Positions 8,487-17,051 of a stretch of 54,800 bases of DNA are shown piece by piece. Numbering within the stretch: position 1 is the stretch's first letter; each line of letters starts with the position of its first letter. The notes under the pieces were generated by a model, which saw nothing but the letters and a program-made list of their open reading frames with translations, ran no database searches and had not been told where the DNA came from. Source of the DNA: Deltaproteobacteria bacterium (GTDB taxonomy: Bacteria; Myxococcota_A; Polyangia; Polyangiales; JADJMO01); contig JANYDK010000091.1 in the NCBI GenBank assembly GCA_025363655.1, forward strand, positions 1-54,800. The letters run 5' to 3'. A program made the position numbers and the translations under genes.

Positions 8487-8726
8487 ATGCGACGTTGGCA
8501 GTCTGCTTGTGATCGCGGCCGTCGTTGGCGAGGCGGGTATGAACGGCTGAGCGGACGGGGTGTCGAAAAATTCATCGCGTACGCCGAACGGTTCAACGTT
8601 CGCGTCGAAAATTTCAACGTTCGCGTGGAATTTTTCATCTCCCGCGTCGAAAATTTCAACGCCCGCGTTCCATTTTCCGACGCACGCGTCGATGGCCGGC
8701 GAGAGGCGATATACCGAAGAGCATGA
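8487..8726 (+). CDS. Small heptad-repeat protein, uncertain
   Basis: A possible 79-residue protein. The last four bases (ATGA) overlap the start of the next gene, as in translational coupling. Residues 26-67 consist of six heptads of the type V-E-x-F-N-x-R (VEKFIAY, AERFNVR, VENFNVR, VEFFISR, VENFNAR, VPFSDAR), encoded by perfect-length 21-bp units, and could form a short coiled coil. The opposite strand is also open with a similar heptad pattern, so the reading strand is unproven. No strong ribosome site precedes the ATG. Confidence 0.3.
   Translation: MRRWQSACDRGRRWRGGYERLSGRGVEKFIAYAERFNVRVENFNVRVEFFISRVENFNARVPFSDARVDGRREAIYRRA
8562..8687. repeat. Six 21-bp tandem repeats coding heptads
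   Basis: Six consecutive 21-bp units of the type GTCGAAAATTTCAACGTTCGC, diverged by up to about a third but never changing length. The AAAATTT core makes this the most AT-rich part of the neighbourhood. Both strands are open through the array. Confidence 0.8.
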
Positions 8727-10633
8727 GAAGCCATCCATTTCCCTATTTCGGTGAGGGGAGCACTCGGCCGATTCGCGCGAAGGATGGGCTGTTGTCGCTC
8801 GTGGTCTTCGCCTCGCCCATCTCGCGCGCCGAGGCGAAGGCGATCGCGGCGAGCGCGCCGGAGCCGATGCAGTCGTTCGTGAAGAGCGGCAGGCGTTGGT
8901 TGTCGCTGGAGACGACGGGCAAGCCTCCGCCGGCGAAGGTGGTCACGAAGTGGATCGAGGGCGTGCACCGCGCGCACCCGGTCGCGCTCTTCTTCGTCGG
9001 CTCCGATGGCAAGCGCGGCGCGTGGCACGCCGATACGGTGAAGCACTTCGCCGAGCGCGTGCGTCCGGTGGTCGAGGCGCTTCGTGAAGACGGCGAGAGC
9101 GATCACGCCCACTGGATTGCGACGAGCTTCCTCCGCGAGGGCGCGACCACCTCGTTCGAGGACATCCGCGCGCTCGCCGAGGAGGACCCGCAGGGATACG
9201 TCGGTGACGTCGGTCGGCGCTGCCTCCTCGCGATGCCGCTCGTGGAGGCGCTCGGGCCCGCGTCACTGTCCGCGCTCGGACCTTACGGCGAGCTTGGATT
9301 CTGGGCGTGCGCCTCGATCACGGAGCTGGTGGCCGACCTGCCTGCACACGCGCGGCATCTCGTCGCGCTGGCCGATGCATGCAAGCCCATGCGTGCATCG
9401 GCCGTGCAACATCTCCTGGTGATGGCGGCCATCAGCGCGATGCTCGACTCGGTGCCGCTGATGGTGAAGATCGAGCGCCCCGCGCGCACGCCGAAGACCC
9501 GTCCCGAATCGTTCGAGGCCGCGCTCGTCCTCGCGGGTCGCGCCGCCTCGCCGCTTGCACTGACCACCGGCCTCCTCGAAATGCTCGTCGACGCTGCGCG
9601 ACGCGCGGGTGGTGCGGCGCAGGCGGTGGCGTTCGGGGAGCAGCTTCTTCCGGCGACGCTGGCGGCGACGAACATCGATCCCACGACGCCGATCGAGGAG
9701 CAGAACCTCGTCAGACTCGTCGCGATCACGACGAAGCTGGCAGAGGATCAGTCGAACGCACCGAGCGCTTCGTTGGCGAAGATGCTGGCCAACGCGCCGC
9801 AGATCGAGCCTCCGGAGCAGGACGAGCACGAAAATTCGACGCATCCGCACCTCGCGCGTCTGAACACCGAACGGCTGACCGTGCGCTATCACGGCTCCCT
9901 CGAGCCCCAGCGCGTGGTCCTCGCGATCACCGGGTTGCCCCGTCTCGGCTTCGCGCGTCACTTCTGCGATGCTGTACGTGACGTCGTCGCGCTGATCAAC
10001 TTCGGTCTCGCCGGCGCCGATGTGTTCGCGCCCGAGCTCGGGCACGCCAAGATCGTCGACGGCAGCGACGCGAACGACCCTGGCCGCGACTTTCGCTGGA
10101 CGTTGGACGTGCGCGGCGTCGCGCCCGCATTTTGGGCGGTCGCGCTGCACCTCGTCGCCAATCCTCGAAAGTACTACTCGAAGTGCGAGGCCAAGGAGTG
10201 TCCGAAGCACATCTCGATCGTCGGCGACGTGCCGGTGGACGGGTCTCCGGCGAGCGCGACGACCGAACGAATGCTCGAGTGGCTGCGCGATCCGACGCCC
10301 GCATTTCGCGCGTTTCCAGAGCCGCCGTTCGCCATCAAGGCCGAAAAGCCCTCCAAAGCGGCGTTCATCGTCAAGCCAGAGCGGATGCACGCGGAGCTCG
10401 GCGGCCGCGTGCGAAGCGTCGCCTTCGCCCTGCGGTATTTCTTCACCGCGCATCCTCGGGGCGTCGGCGCGAGCCTGGTGGGCAGCCCGGATGTGGGAAA
10501 GACGCAGGTGAAGGTGTCGTGGTTCAAGACGCCGCTTCCTTCGAAGGTCACGCGCGGTCCGATCCTCAACATGGCGCGAAGGCTGCACTTCGAGGTGACG
10601 CCGCTCAGCACGGTGTCGCTCGCGAAGGATTGA
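8723..10633 (+). CDS. Orphan 636-residue cytoplasmic protein
   Basis: A large soluble protein without signal peptide or membrane segments. The N-terminal third (about 20-130) looks like a small alpha/beta domain (LLSLVVFASPISRAEAKAI, PVALFFVGSDGKRGAW). The middle (about 140-370) is all-alpha and Ala/Leu-rich, resembling a helical repeat. The C-terminal part (about 380-636) is beta-rich with two Cys (KCEAKECPK) that may bind metal and a GSPDVGKTQVKVSW stretch that superficially resembles a P-loop but lacks the full GxxxxGK[ST] spacing. I recognise no family. It may be coupled to the heptad-repeat ORF upstream by an ATGA overlap. Confidence 0.8.
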   Translation: MRSHPFPYFGEGSTRPIRAKDGLLSLVVFASPISRAEAKAIAASAPEPMQSFVKSGRRWLSLETTGKPPPAKVVTKWIEGVHRAHPVALFFVGSDGKRGAWHADTVKHFAERVRPVVEALREDGESDHAHWIATSFLREGATTSFEDIRALAEEDPQGYVGDVGRRCLLAMPLVEALGPASLSALGPYGELGFWACASITELVADLPAHARHLVALADACKPMRASAVQHLLVMAAISAMLDSVPLMVKIERPARTPKTRPESFEAALVLAGRAASPLALTTGLLEMLVDAARRAGGAAQAVAFGEQLLPATLAATNIDPTTPIEEQNLVRLVAITTKLAEDQSNAPSASLAKMLANAPQIEPPEQDEHENSTHPHLARLNTERLTVRYHGSLEPQRVVLAITGLPRLGFARHFCDAVRDVVALINFGLAGADVFAPELGHAKIVDGSDANDPGRDFRWTLDVRGVAPAFWAVALHLVANPRKYYSKCEAKECPKHISIVGDVPVDGSPASATTERMLEWLRDPTPAFRAFPEPPFAIKAEKPSKAAFIVKPERMHAELGGRVRSVAFALRYFFTAHPRGVGASLVGSPDVGKTQVKVSWFKTPLPSKVTRGPILNMARRLHFEVTPLSTVSLAKD

Positions 10634-10656
10634 AGGCGACGGAGGAGGGGCCCTAA

Positions 10657-12096
10657 TCAGCGGTTGAACTGCGCAAGACCCCAGGCGGCGTTGGCGGAAC
10701 CCGTGCTCGGCGTGGCCTCGAGATAGCGATACCCACCGACGACGATCGGTCCCTCGGGGCGGAGGGCGAGCGCGATGGCGAAATCGCCGTGATTCGGCGC
10801 CGGAAATGCAGCGGTCGCAGTACCGTCTCCGCTCGAGCCGAACGCCGTGTCGAGGACGCCGCTCGCGGTGTAGCGCAAGACGACGAAGCGTCCGGCGTCG
10901 CCGATGTCGGTGAAGCCCGCGACGACGATCTTGCCGTCGGGTTGTAGAGCGATGGCGTAGGCCTGAAGGTCGACGCCGCTCTTCGTGGTGGAGGCGATGC
11001 CGCCCGTGCCGAACGTTGCGTCGAGTTGGCCTGCAGCGTTCAGGCGGATGAGGGAGATGCCGAGCGGGCTGCCGCTGTTCGCGGCGATGACGAGCTTGCC
11101 GTCGGACTGCAGCGCCGCCGCCCAGGTCGAGGCCGTCGCGCTGAGCGTGGCGCTGGCCAGACCCGACGTACCGTAGGAGAGATCGACCGCGCCGTGGGCC
11201 CCGAGCTTCGTCGCGAGCACGTTCTTGCCGGCGTTGCCCGCCGCATAGAGCGAGCCATCCGAGCCTCGCACGAGTGCGCGCGAGAGGTTGTTCTTCGTCC
11301 CGGGAAACGGCGTGACGAGACCGCCGGTGCCGAAGGTGGAGTCGAGCGAGCCATCGGACGAAAGCGACACGAAGATGGTGTCGAACGTGCTCGAGGTCGG
11401 GCTCGTGATGCCGACGCCGACGAGGTGCCCGTCCGGCGTGGCGACCGCTTTGCGGATCGTGTCCTTCGATTTCGGCAGCGCGATCGTCTCCCACCCCTTG
11501 GTGGCGAACGTCGTGTCGAGCGCGCCAGCCGCGGTGAAGCGTGCCGCGATGGGCGCGTCGCCGTTGCCGAGGAGGATGATCTTGCCGTCGCTTGCGAGCA
11601 CGACGTCGGCGGCGAAATCCGAATATGCCGTGTCGAGTGTCACGAGCCCGCCCGTGCCGAAGGACGTGTCGAGCGCACCCGACCGGTCGAAGCGCGCGAG
11701 CGCGAAGTCGGTGCCGCCCGACGCGTTCATCACGTAGCCGGTGACCGCTAGTTTTCCGTCGCCCTGCAGCGCGATGGCCTCCGTCTGATCCTCGCTCGTC
11801 GACGGATCGTAGGTGACGAGGCCGCCCGTTCCGAACGACGGATCGAGGGCGCCCGAGGGACCGGTCGAGACCTCTGCGCCCGTGGCGTCGCTTCCTGCGT
11901 CACTGGCGTCGCCACCGACTTCGCCGCTGGCATCGGCTCCCATGTCTGCGCCATCGGAGTCGGGAACGGTCGAATCGTCGACGGTCGACGTGTCTGCTCC
12001 GGGCGCGGCGTCGGCGCCGGTGTTGTTGACGATGGTGCAACCGAGCGCGCTGGGCGCAGCCAAGAAGCCGAGAACAACCAGCCGATACATACTCAT
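10657..12096 (-). CDS. Lipoprotein with delta-60 repeats
   Basis: A 479-residue lipoprotein (lipobox SALGC, Cys about residue 20). I chose the ATG at 12096, seven bases after a GAGG, over an upstream GTG. An Asp/Ala/Ser-rich linker (about 25-85) precedes seven or so repeats of the delta-60 type (TIGR02608): L-D-x-S/T-FGTGG-hydrophobic, then A-x-A-x-x-x-DGK-hydrophobic-x-x-G (for example LDTSFGTGGLVTLD, LQGDGKLAVTGY, LQPDGKIVVAGF). These repeats form a beta-propeller-like fold and are common in exported myxobacterial proteins. A surface binding or scaffolding role is inferred. The gene is convergent with the orphan 636-aa gene, with 23 bp between stops. Confidence 0.87.
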   Translation of the reverse strand: MSMYRLVVLGFLAAPSALGCTIVNNTGADAAPGADTSTVDDSTVPDSDGADMGADASGEVGGDASDAGSDATGAEVSTGPSGALDPSFGTGGLVTYDPSTSEDQTEAIALQGDGKLAVTGYVMNASGGTDFALARFDRSGALDTSFGTGGLVTLDTAYSDFAADVVLASDGKIILLGNGDAPIAARFTAAGALDTTFATKGWETIALPKSKDTIRKAVATPDGHLVGVGITSPTSSTFDTIFVSLSSDGSLDSTFGTGGLVTPFPGTKNNLSRALVRGSDGSLYAAGNAGKNVLATKLGAHGAVDLSYGTSGLASATLSATASTWAAALQSDGKLVIAANSGSPLGISLIRLNAAGQLDATFGTGGIASTTKSGVDLQAYAIALQPDGKIVVAGFTDIGDAGRFVVLRYTASGVLDTAFGSSGDGTATAAFPAPNHGDFAIALALRPEGPIVVGGYRYLEATPSTGSANAAWGLAQFNR

Positions 12097-12226
12097 GGGC
12101 ACACCTCGGAAGTGAAGCTAACAGAGCTTTCGCGCTCTCGCCGACCGCTCACCCCTCGGTTCTCACCCTCCGGCGCATCTGGGAATCGAGGGGTCCGTTC
12201 GCGCCGTGACGCGCGAGGCTCGCGAG

Positions 12227-12550
12227 TCAGCCGCGGTAGGTCTTCGTGTCGTGCTCCCGGATGGGCAGGCAGGTGTCGCAGAGCTTGCCGCGCCCCTCGA
12301 CGTCGTGGAGCAAGGTCTCGTCGACGAGCTCGCCACACTTGCGACAGGCGATGCGGAGCGCACGGTTGACGACGAAGTTCGGACGCTTCGGGAGCTCTTT
12401 CTTGAACAGCTCGGCCTGCTCGTCGTGTGCGTCGGCTTCCGAGCCTCCCTCCCGACGTCGCTTGAGGTAGCGAGCGAGCCAAATGATGCCGAGAACGAGC
12501 GCCGCCCTGAGCAGGTACCAACTGAGCGAGTAGGGGTTCACTCCTCTCAT
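12227..12550 (-). CDS. Membrane-anchored zinc-ribbon protein
   Basis: A 107-residue protein: a single transmembrane helix (about 8-26, WYLLRAALVLGIIWLARYL), a basic and acidic linker, then a zinc-binding domain with C-x2-C (ACRKC) and a second pair (LCDTC) about 25 residues later. An upstream in-frame start (12613) would add an Arg-rich extension, so the internal ATG is preferred. The C-terminal domain faces the cytoplasm by the positive-inside rule. Function unknown. Confidence 0.65.
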   Translation of the reverse strand: MRGVNPYSLSWYLLRAALVLGIIWLARYLKRRREGGSEADAHDEQAELFKKELPKRPNFVVNRALRIACRKCGELVDETLLHDVEGRGKLCDTCLPIREHDTKTYRG

Positions 12551-12874
12551 TTCGCCGACAACATGGCAGCGGCGCAAGAGCAATGCGAGGCGCAGCGCCC
12601 GTGCAACCAGCATTCGTTCGAGGCCTTGCCTTGGACGTGGAGGTGACTCGTCGCGGGACGTACGGCGTCGAGCTCGCGACCATCGTGTCGGACGCTCCGT
12701 CGGGGGTGCGTCGCTACTATCCGATTCTCATCCGTGCGCCTTGATGAGTGGCTGCTGCGTCAGTCGCGCGGCGCAGTGAGCGAAGGCTCCGGCCGATACT
12801 CGTGCCGAAGCCTTCGCGATGCACGCCGGGTCGTGCGCTCGTCCGAGCGTCGATGCGCCAGGCGAGGGCCGGCT
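12551..12874. other. Gap between two minus-strand genes
   Basis: About 320 bp with no convincing gene. A plus-strand 53-codon frame (ATG 12583, stop 12742-12744) with a normal-looking C-terminus (YYPILIRAP) is open, but it lacks a clear ribosome site and recognisable homologues. Confidence 0.4.
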
Positions 12875-14926
12875 TCAATCCATCTTCGGGAACGGTCCGA
12901 TGTAGCCGACGTAGGACGCACGCGCGGCGGCGCTCGGCGCCTTCTCCGGATCGGACTCGACGTACGGGTGCTGGATCTGCACCTTGAGGTAGCCGTGCCC
13001 GCCGAGGTTCGGGTACCAGTACGCGCCGGTCACCTCGGCGCCGTACGGCGAGGTGAGGATGCGCGTCAGCTCACGGCGCTGCAGGTCGTACGCCCAGAGC
13101 GCATCGTTCTGGTGACCATCGGTGGTGTCCTCGCCGATGATCAACGTGCCGTAGCCGGTGACGAAGGTGATGTTGTCCGGATTGGCGATGCCAGAGAGTC
13201 CGCAGACGTTCGTCTTCGCCGCCGCGCCACCCTCGGCCGTCGCGGTCGCGTCGTAGTAAGGGCTGTCGGTTGGATAGGAACCAGCCTTTCCGCCGAGCGG
13301 ATCGAGCGGCATGCCCTCGACGAGCGCCGCTGCGCTCTCGGCGACGTAGTCGCTGCCGATGAGCGGGTTCTTGCCGAGGACGAGCTCGTAGACTGCGCCG
13401 CAGTAGTTCTGCGCCAGCTTGATGTGGTTGGGGCCACCGAGATCGCGGCTGGCGTTGTTGTCGAGCATCCCGCCGTTGATCTCGCTGAAGGAGACGAACA
13501 GTCGGCTCGTCTGCGGATCGAAGGTGAGGCCTTCGGTCTTGCGGAACTCGGTGGTGGCGCCGACGTAGGCCGCATAGCGACGGCTCTCGAAGCGTGAGGC
13601 GGCGAGCTCCATCCCGGTCTTCAGCAGCAAGCACTCGCGCCCGGTGTCGGCGTTGATCGCTTTGTAGCCGGCGCCGGCCGTGGTGCAGCTGCCGTCGGTG
13701 TCCTGCGTCTTGGCGTCGAAGATGTCGGAGAACTTGGTGCCGGCGTCGAGCAGCGCTTTCACCTCGGAGTCCTTCGCCGACGGGCCGAGCTTGATCCAGA
13801 AGAGGTCGGCCCGCCCGTTCGGCGCTCCGGCGGGGCTGGTCTGGAACCAACGAGCCGCGTAGAGCGTGCCTTCGGAGAGGTCGCCGGGAGTCTTGGCGAT
13901 GAACATGTAGAACGCGTCGTTGGTCCCGTCGTCGCTCAGGTAGACGGTCTTCTGGTCGGGCATCACGTGCGCCAACTCGAGCGCACGGCGACCCGCGGCG
14001 TAGTGCTTCTTCACGGTCGGCACGCCGCCGGCGTCGACCGAGACCTCGGTGACCCAGCCGTAGAAGTAGGGGTTGTAGACGGCCTTCATCTGCGCGAGCG
14101 TGGCCGTCGCTGGATCGAGGCCGAAGTAGCGGACGACGTTGGTGTTGAACGCGCCGACCGCGGTCACGACGTCTGCGCCGGTCTCGAAGGCGCGGGCGTC
14201 GCCCGGGTACTCCTCGGATCCGAGGTGCGTGCCCCACGGCGAGACGAAGCCGGCGCACGGGTTCCACGTGCCGTTGACGCTCGAGAAGTCGATGGGCCGC
14301 GAGTTGCTGACCGTGAGCGCGCCGGTCGCGGACTGCGTGACGTCCGAGAGGTACATGCCGCCGGGGAGCGTCTCGATGTGCGTGACCTCGAAGAGCTTGC
14401 CGGAGACGCTGAGGAGCGAAGAGAAGTCGTTGTAGTTGGAGACGAGCTCGGTGCCGTCGGCGTTCTTCACCACCGTCTTGTCCTTGGCGAGGATGCGTCC
14501 GAAGACGTTGCTCGCCGACGTGTCGCCGCTGCGGACCTCGATTTGATAGTCGAGCGCGACGTCCGTGCCGTTGACGGTGGCGCGCCTCGTGGCGACGAGT
14601 GCGGCCTTGTCGATGGTCGTCACCGGCACGGCCACCGGCTGGAAGCTGAGCGACTTGCCGCTTCCAGGAGGACCGCTCGGTCCGGTCGGCCCTGCCGAGC
14701 CCGCCGACCCCGGCGTTCCTGCAGCGCCGTCCTTGCCCGCGGTGCCGTCCTTGCCGCTGGTGCCATTGTTGCCGACCTTGCCGTCGGTGCCGTTCTGACC
14801 ATTCGCGCCGACGCTGCCGTCGCTGCCGTTGCTGCCGGAGCATGCGGCGAGCGCCGCGAGGATGATCGTACCGACGAGGGTGGTAGTCCGACGAAGGTGC
14901 AGGGAAGTGGTCAGTGTAGTCGTCAT
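12875..14926 (-). CDS. PhoX-type (DUF839) phosphatase-like lipoprotein with collagen-like linker
   Basis: A 683-residue lipoprotein; GGAGG lies nine bases before the chosen ATG and the lipobox is LAAC (Cys about 29). Residues about 31-90 are a collagen-like run of Gly-x-y triplets (for example GTDGKVGNNGTSGKDG). The remainder matches the PhoX/DUF839 family: GLTFDPQTSRLFVSFSE, NPDNITF, and GYGTLIIGEDTT followed by HQND and ALWAYDL. In PhoX, Glu/Asp and Cys residues bind a Ca/Fe cofactor that cleaves phosphomonoesters; a Cys is kept near residue 585 (NVCGLSG), but the cofactor set was not checked one by one. A Tat signal is absent, unlike classical PhoX, which fits lipoprotein export by Sec. 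It could act in phosphate scavenging at the surface. Confidence 0.87.
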   Translation of the reverse strand: MTTTLTTSLHLRRTTTLVGTIILAALAACSGSNGSDGSVGANGQNGTDGKVGNNGTSGKDGTAGKDGAAGTPGSAGSAGPTGPSGPPGSGKSLSFQPVAVPVTTIDKAALVATRRATVNGTDVALDYQIEVRSGDTSASNVFGRILAKDKTVVKNADGTELVSNYNDFSSLLSVSGKLFEVTHIETLPGGMYLSDVTQSATGALTVSNSRPIDFSSVNGTWNPCAGFVSPWGTHLGSEEYPGDARAFETGADVVTAVGAFNTNVVRYFGLDPATATLAQMKAVYNPYFYGWVTEVSVDAGGVPTVKKHYAAGRRALELAHVMPDQKTVYLSDDGTNDAFYMFIAKTPGDLSEGTLYAARWFQTSPAGAPNGRADLFWIKLGPSAKDSEVKALLDAGTKFSDIFDAKTQDTDGSCTTAGAGYKAINADTGRECLLLKTGMELAASRFESRRYAAYVGATTEFRKTEGLTFDPQTSRLFVSFSEINGGMLDNNASRDLGGPNHIKLAQNYCGAVYELVLGKNPLIGSDYVAESAAALVEGMPLDPLGGKAGSYPTDSPYYDATATAEGGAAAKTNVCGLSGIANPDNITFVTGYGTLIIGEDTTDGHQNDALWAYDLQRRELTRILTSPYGAEVTGAYWYPNLGGHGYLKVQIQHPYVESDPEKAPSAAARASYVGYIGPFPKMD

Positions 14927-15090
14927 GGTGGCGTGCCTCCGCGTGGGCGAGCCCATCGCTCACCCTGCGCACCGTCCTTGTAAGCGCCGACAATGACGAT
15001 TGGGTAGGAAGCGCGGAACGAGCACGTGACCACTTCGCGGCCTCGATTGCCCGAGCGCAAGCAACCGCGATTCATTCCTGGATGCGTTGC

Positions 15091-15660
15091 CTACTCGGCC
15101 ACTTGCAACGTGCCGTTGGCGGAGCAGGAGCTCGAGCAGGCTCGCTTTTCGTCCGTAGGGGCCTCCGCGTACGTGAACGTCAAGGCCGCGCCGTGCGTCG
15201 GCTCTCCGACGATGTGTTGCGCCGACCCCCAGTTGCAGCCGTCGGCGTAGAGGAAGCTGGTGCCGAGGCAGACTTCGAAGGTCGGCGCGTGCCACAGGCC
15301 ATTGAACGTGTGCTCTTGGAAGACGATCTGCGCGGCGCCGTCGGTGGCCGTGCAGTCCCATCGCAGGCGACCGACTTCCTTCTCCTTCACCGCGAGATCG
15401 ACATAGCAGCCGTTGGCCGTGGCGAGGCCGACCACCGTCACGTCGAGCTCGCAGGCGCCGGCGCCTGGCACCACGTCCGTGGGGACGCACAGCGAAGGGC
15501 TAGGCGCGCCGTCGACGGCGGCATCGGCGGCATCGGCGGCACCGGCGGAGGGAGCGTTGCGGGCATCGCCGCTGCTGCTGCACGCCGACACGAAGAGCGC
15601 GATCGGTAGCAGTGTCATCACTGGGAAGCGTGCTTCGATTCGTCGTCCGAACGCGCTCAT
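15091..15660 (-). CDS. Small predicted lipoprotein, Cys-rich
   Basis: A 189-residue lipoprotein (lipobox VSAC, Cys about 27). Its start overlaps the stop of the upstream transferase gene (ATGA), so the two are probably co-translated. A GAADAADAAVDG linker comes from a 9-bp tandem repeat. The mature part holds eight Cys (for example ACELDV, GCYVDL, DCTATD, VCLG, GCNWG, ACSSSC), suggesting a disulfide-stabilised beta-domain. Conserved partner unknown. Confidence 0.72.
   Translation of the reverse strand: MSAFGRRIEARFPVMTLLPIALFVSACSSSGDARNAPSAGAADAADAAVDGAPSPSLCVPTDVVPGAGACELDVTVVGLATANGCYVDLAVKEKEVGRLRWDCTATDGAAQIVFQEHTFNGLWHAPTFEVCLGTSFLYADGCNWGSAQHIVGEPTHGAALTFTYAEAPTDEKRACSSSCSANGTLQVAE
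15518..15544. repeat. 9-bp tandem repeat in lipoprotein linker
   Basis: Three units of GCGGCATCG/GCGGCACCG that encode the Ala-Ala-Asp triplets following the lipobox of the minus-strand gene. Confidence 0.75.
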
Positions 15661-16802
15661 GCGGCCTCCAAGATTTCGAACCGTTGCGCGCTGCCCTTGC
15701 CGTGCACGGCGCCGCTGCTGCTGCCGTAGATCTCACCGGCCCGGCCGAGGAGTTGCGGCCCGAGGGGGCGCGCGGTGTGGAGACAGATTGCCCCTAGTCC
15801 GCCATACGTGAGCTTCTTCATGCGCGCGAGGACCTCGTCGTCGCTCACCCGCGGAGGCACGCCGAGGTGAAGCGCGATTCGATCGTGGTCGACGGAGAAG
15901 ATCGGCCATCGCCAGAGAAACTCGGCGCTCCCCGAGCGAGGCAGGCGAATCCAGAACGAGGACTCACAGTCGAAGGTCGACAGCTCACCGCCCCGCCTGC
16001 GCTTGAACTGGAGCAGGCCGCCCTCTGGACGCGCGCAGGACGTCCCGAAGTCGAAGACGTCGTGCCCCGTCTCGGCGGCGTGCTGGAGGGCGCAGTAGGC
16101 GTTGAGCGTGTTGGCGTCGGCGAGCTTCTTTCCGTCGCCGAACACCGGTGACGGGTAGCCGAAGCGCACCGCCGAAAAGACCTTCTGATCGCCGTGCCGG
16201 TAGGAGAAGCCGACGTGCGCCGCCACCACCTCGCCCCCGAGCGAGACGAGCCCGAGGTAGCCGCTCTTGGCGATGCGTAAGATGTCCTCCTCGGCGACGA
16301 TCACCGCGCGGTCGCCGTGGCGGGAGAGCGCGAAGGGCACGAGCAGCTCGCGATGTACCCGCAGAATCTCCTGCTCGTCGGTGATCTGCCGCACCGAACA
16401 GCCCGACGAGAGCCGGCGGATACGACGACGCAGCTCGGGCTCGTAGCCGGCGAGGATCTGCTCGAGCGACGGCGCCAGCGAAACCATCGTTCGCATGATG
16501 CCCAGCACCCGCAGCGAGCCGGGGAGCGGCATCTCGGAGATCAGCGCCGCCTGCTCTGGCGACGCGACCGACACCGGATGGATCGTTCGATCGACGTCGG
16601 TGCTGCGCACGCCGAACAGGTCCGACGCGATCGGGAGCTCCCCGAGCCTTCCTACGTAGGCGATTCCGAACGGCGCCAGCCCATCTGGCTCGACGATCGA
16701 GACGCCCCACTCCCAGAGACGCGCCTTGGCGAGCGAACGCCACGCGTGTCGGAGACCGCTTCGGAGCTCGACCGGAAGGTGACTGGCGAGGGCATGGAGC
16801 AT
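15657..16802 (-). CDS. FemAB/GNAT-type acyltransferase
   Basis: A 381-residue cytoplasmic protein of the GNAT-fold FemAB/BioF2-like group. Two signature segments are visible: a central IL-x-GYEPELRRRIRRL (the Y-x-x-x-LRR-x-IRR element of this family) and, near residue 250-280, the FDFGTSCARPEGGLLQFKRRRGG strand-loop, where FemAB-like enzymes carry D-F-G-x-S and a GL-x-x-FK motif. These enzymes transfer acyl groups from acyl-CoA or aminoacyl-tRNA, often in cell-envelope or exopolysaccharide assembly; the substrate here is unknown. The start at 16802 is a choice, since the frame stays open to 16898. It overlaps the next lipoprotein gene and is divergent from the pseudokinase gene. Confidence 0.75.
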   Translation of the reverse strand: MLHALASHLPVELRSGLRHAWRSLAKARLWEWGVSIVEPDGLAPFGIAYVGRLGELPIASDLFGVRSTDVDRTIHPVSVASPEQAALISEMPLPGSLRVLGIMRTMVSLAPSLEQILAGYEPELRRRIRRLSSGCSVRQITDEQEILRVHRELLVPFALSRHGDRAVIVAEEDILRIAKSGYLGLVSLGGEVVAAHVGFSYRHGDQKVFSAVRFGYPSPVFGDGKKLADANTLNAYCALQHAAETGHDVFDFGTSCARPEGGLLQFKRRRGGELSTFDCESSFWIRLPRSGSAEFLWRWPIFSVDHDRIALHLGVPPRVSDDEVLARMKKLTYGGLGAICLHTARPLGPQLLGRAGEIYGSSSGAVHGKGSAQRFEILEAA

Positions 16803-17051
16803 GCGGAAGCACTCATTTCGGCGCGGCGGATGGAAAGGTGGAGAGCCCACTGGCCAACGCACGAAGCGTGCCCTCATCGCGAGTGCGGACGCGCTCACGC
16901 GCGATGTCGGCGCGAATGTGCCCGAGTTGATGTGACCAACCTTGCCGTCCCACCGCGACGATATGGCCCGCCCCTATGTGAGCGCCCGAGCGCACGCCCT
17001 GCGGAACGGCTGCGTGGTTCGCCGCGGAACGTCCCTTGCTCCCTCTCGGGC

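Noticed and set aside
8562-8687. CRISPR-like array
   Set aside because: Units are contiguous 21-bp repeats without spacers, diverged among themselves and open for translation; no cas gene is near.
8385-8738. 117-codon minus-strand frame over the 21-bp repeats
   Set aside because: Its coding look comes from the repeat itself, it is antisense to the start of the 636-residue gene, and it has no upstream signals. The plus frame is slightly better supported by the ATGA overlap.
10480-10530. Walker A motif in the orphan protein (GSPDVGKTQ)
   Set aside because: It lacks the GxxxxGK[ST] spacing with preceding strand and no Walker B is evident, so ATP binding is not claimed.
12583-12744. A 53-codon plus-strand ORF
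   Set aside because: No clear ribosome site, no recognisable homology, and it is antisense to the longer form of the zinc-ribbon gene. Left as a note in the gap entry.
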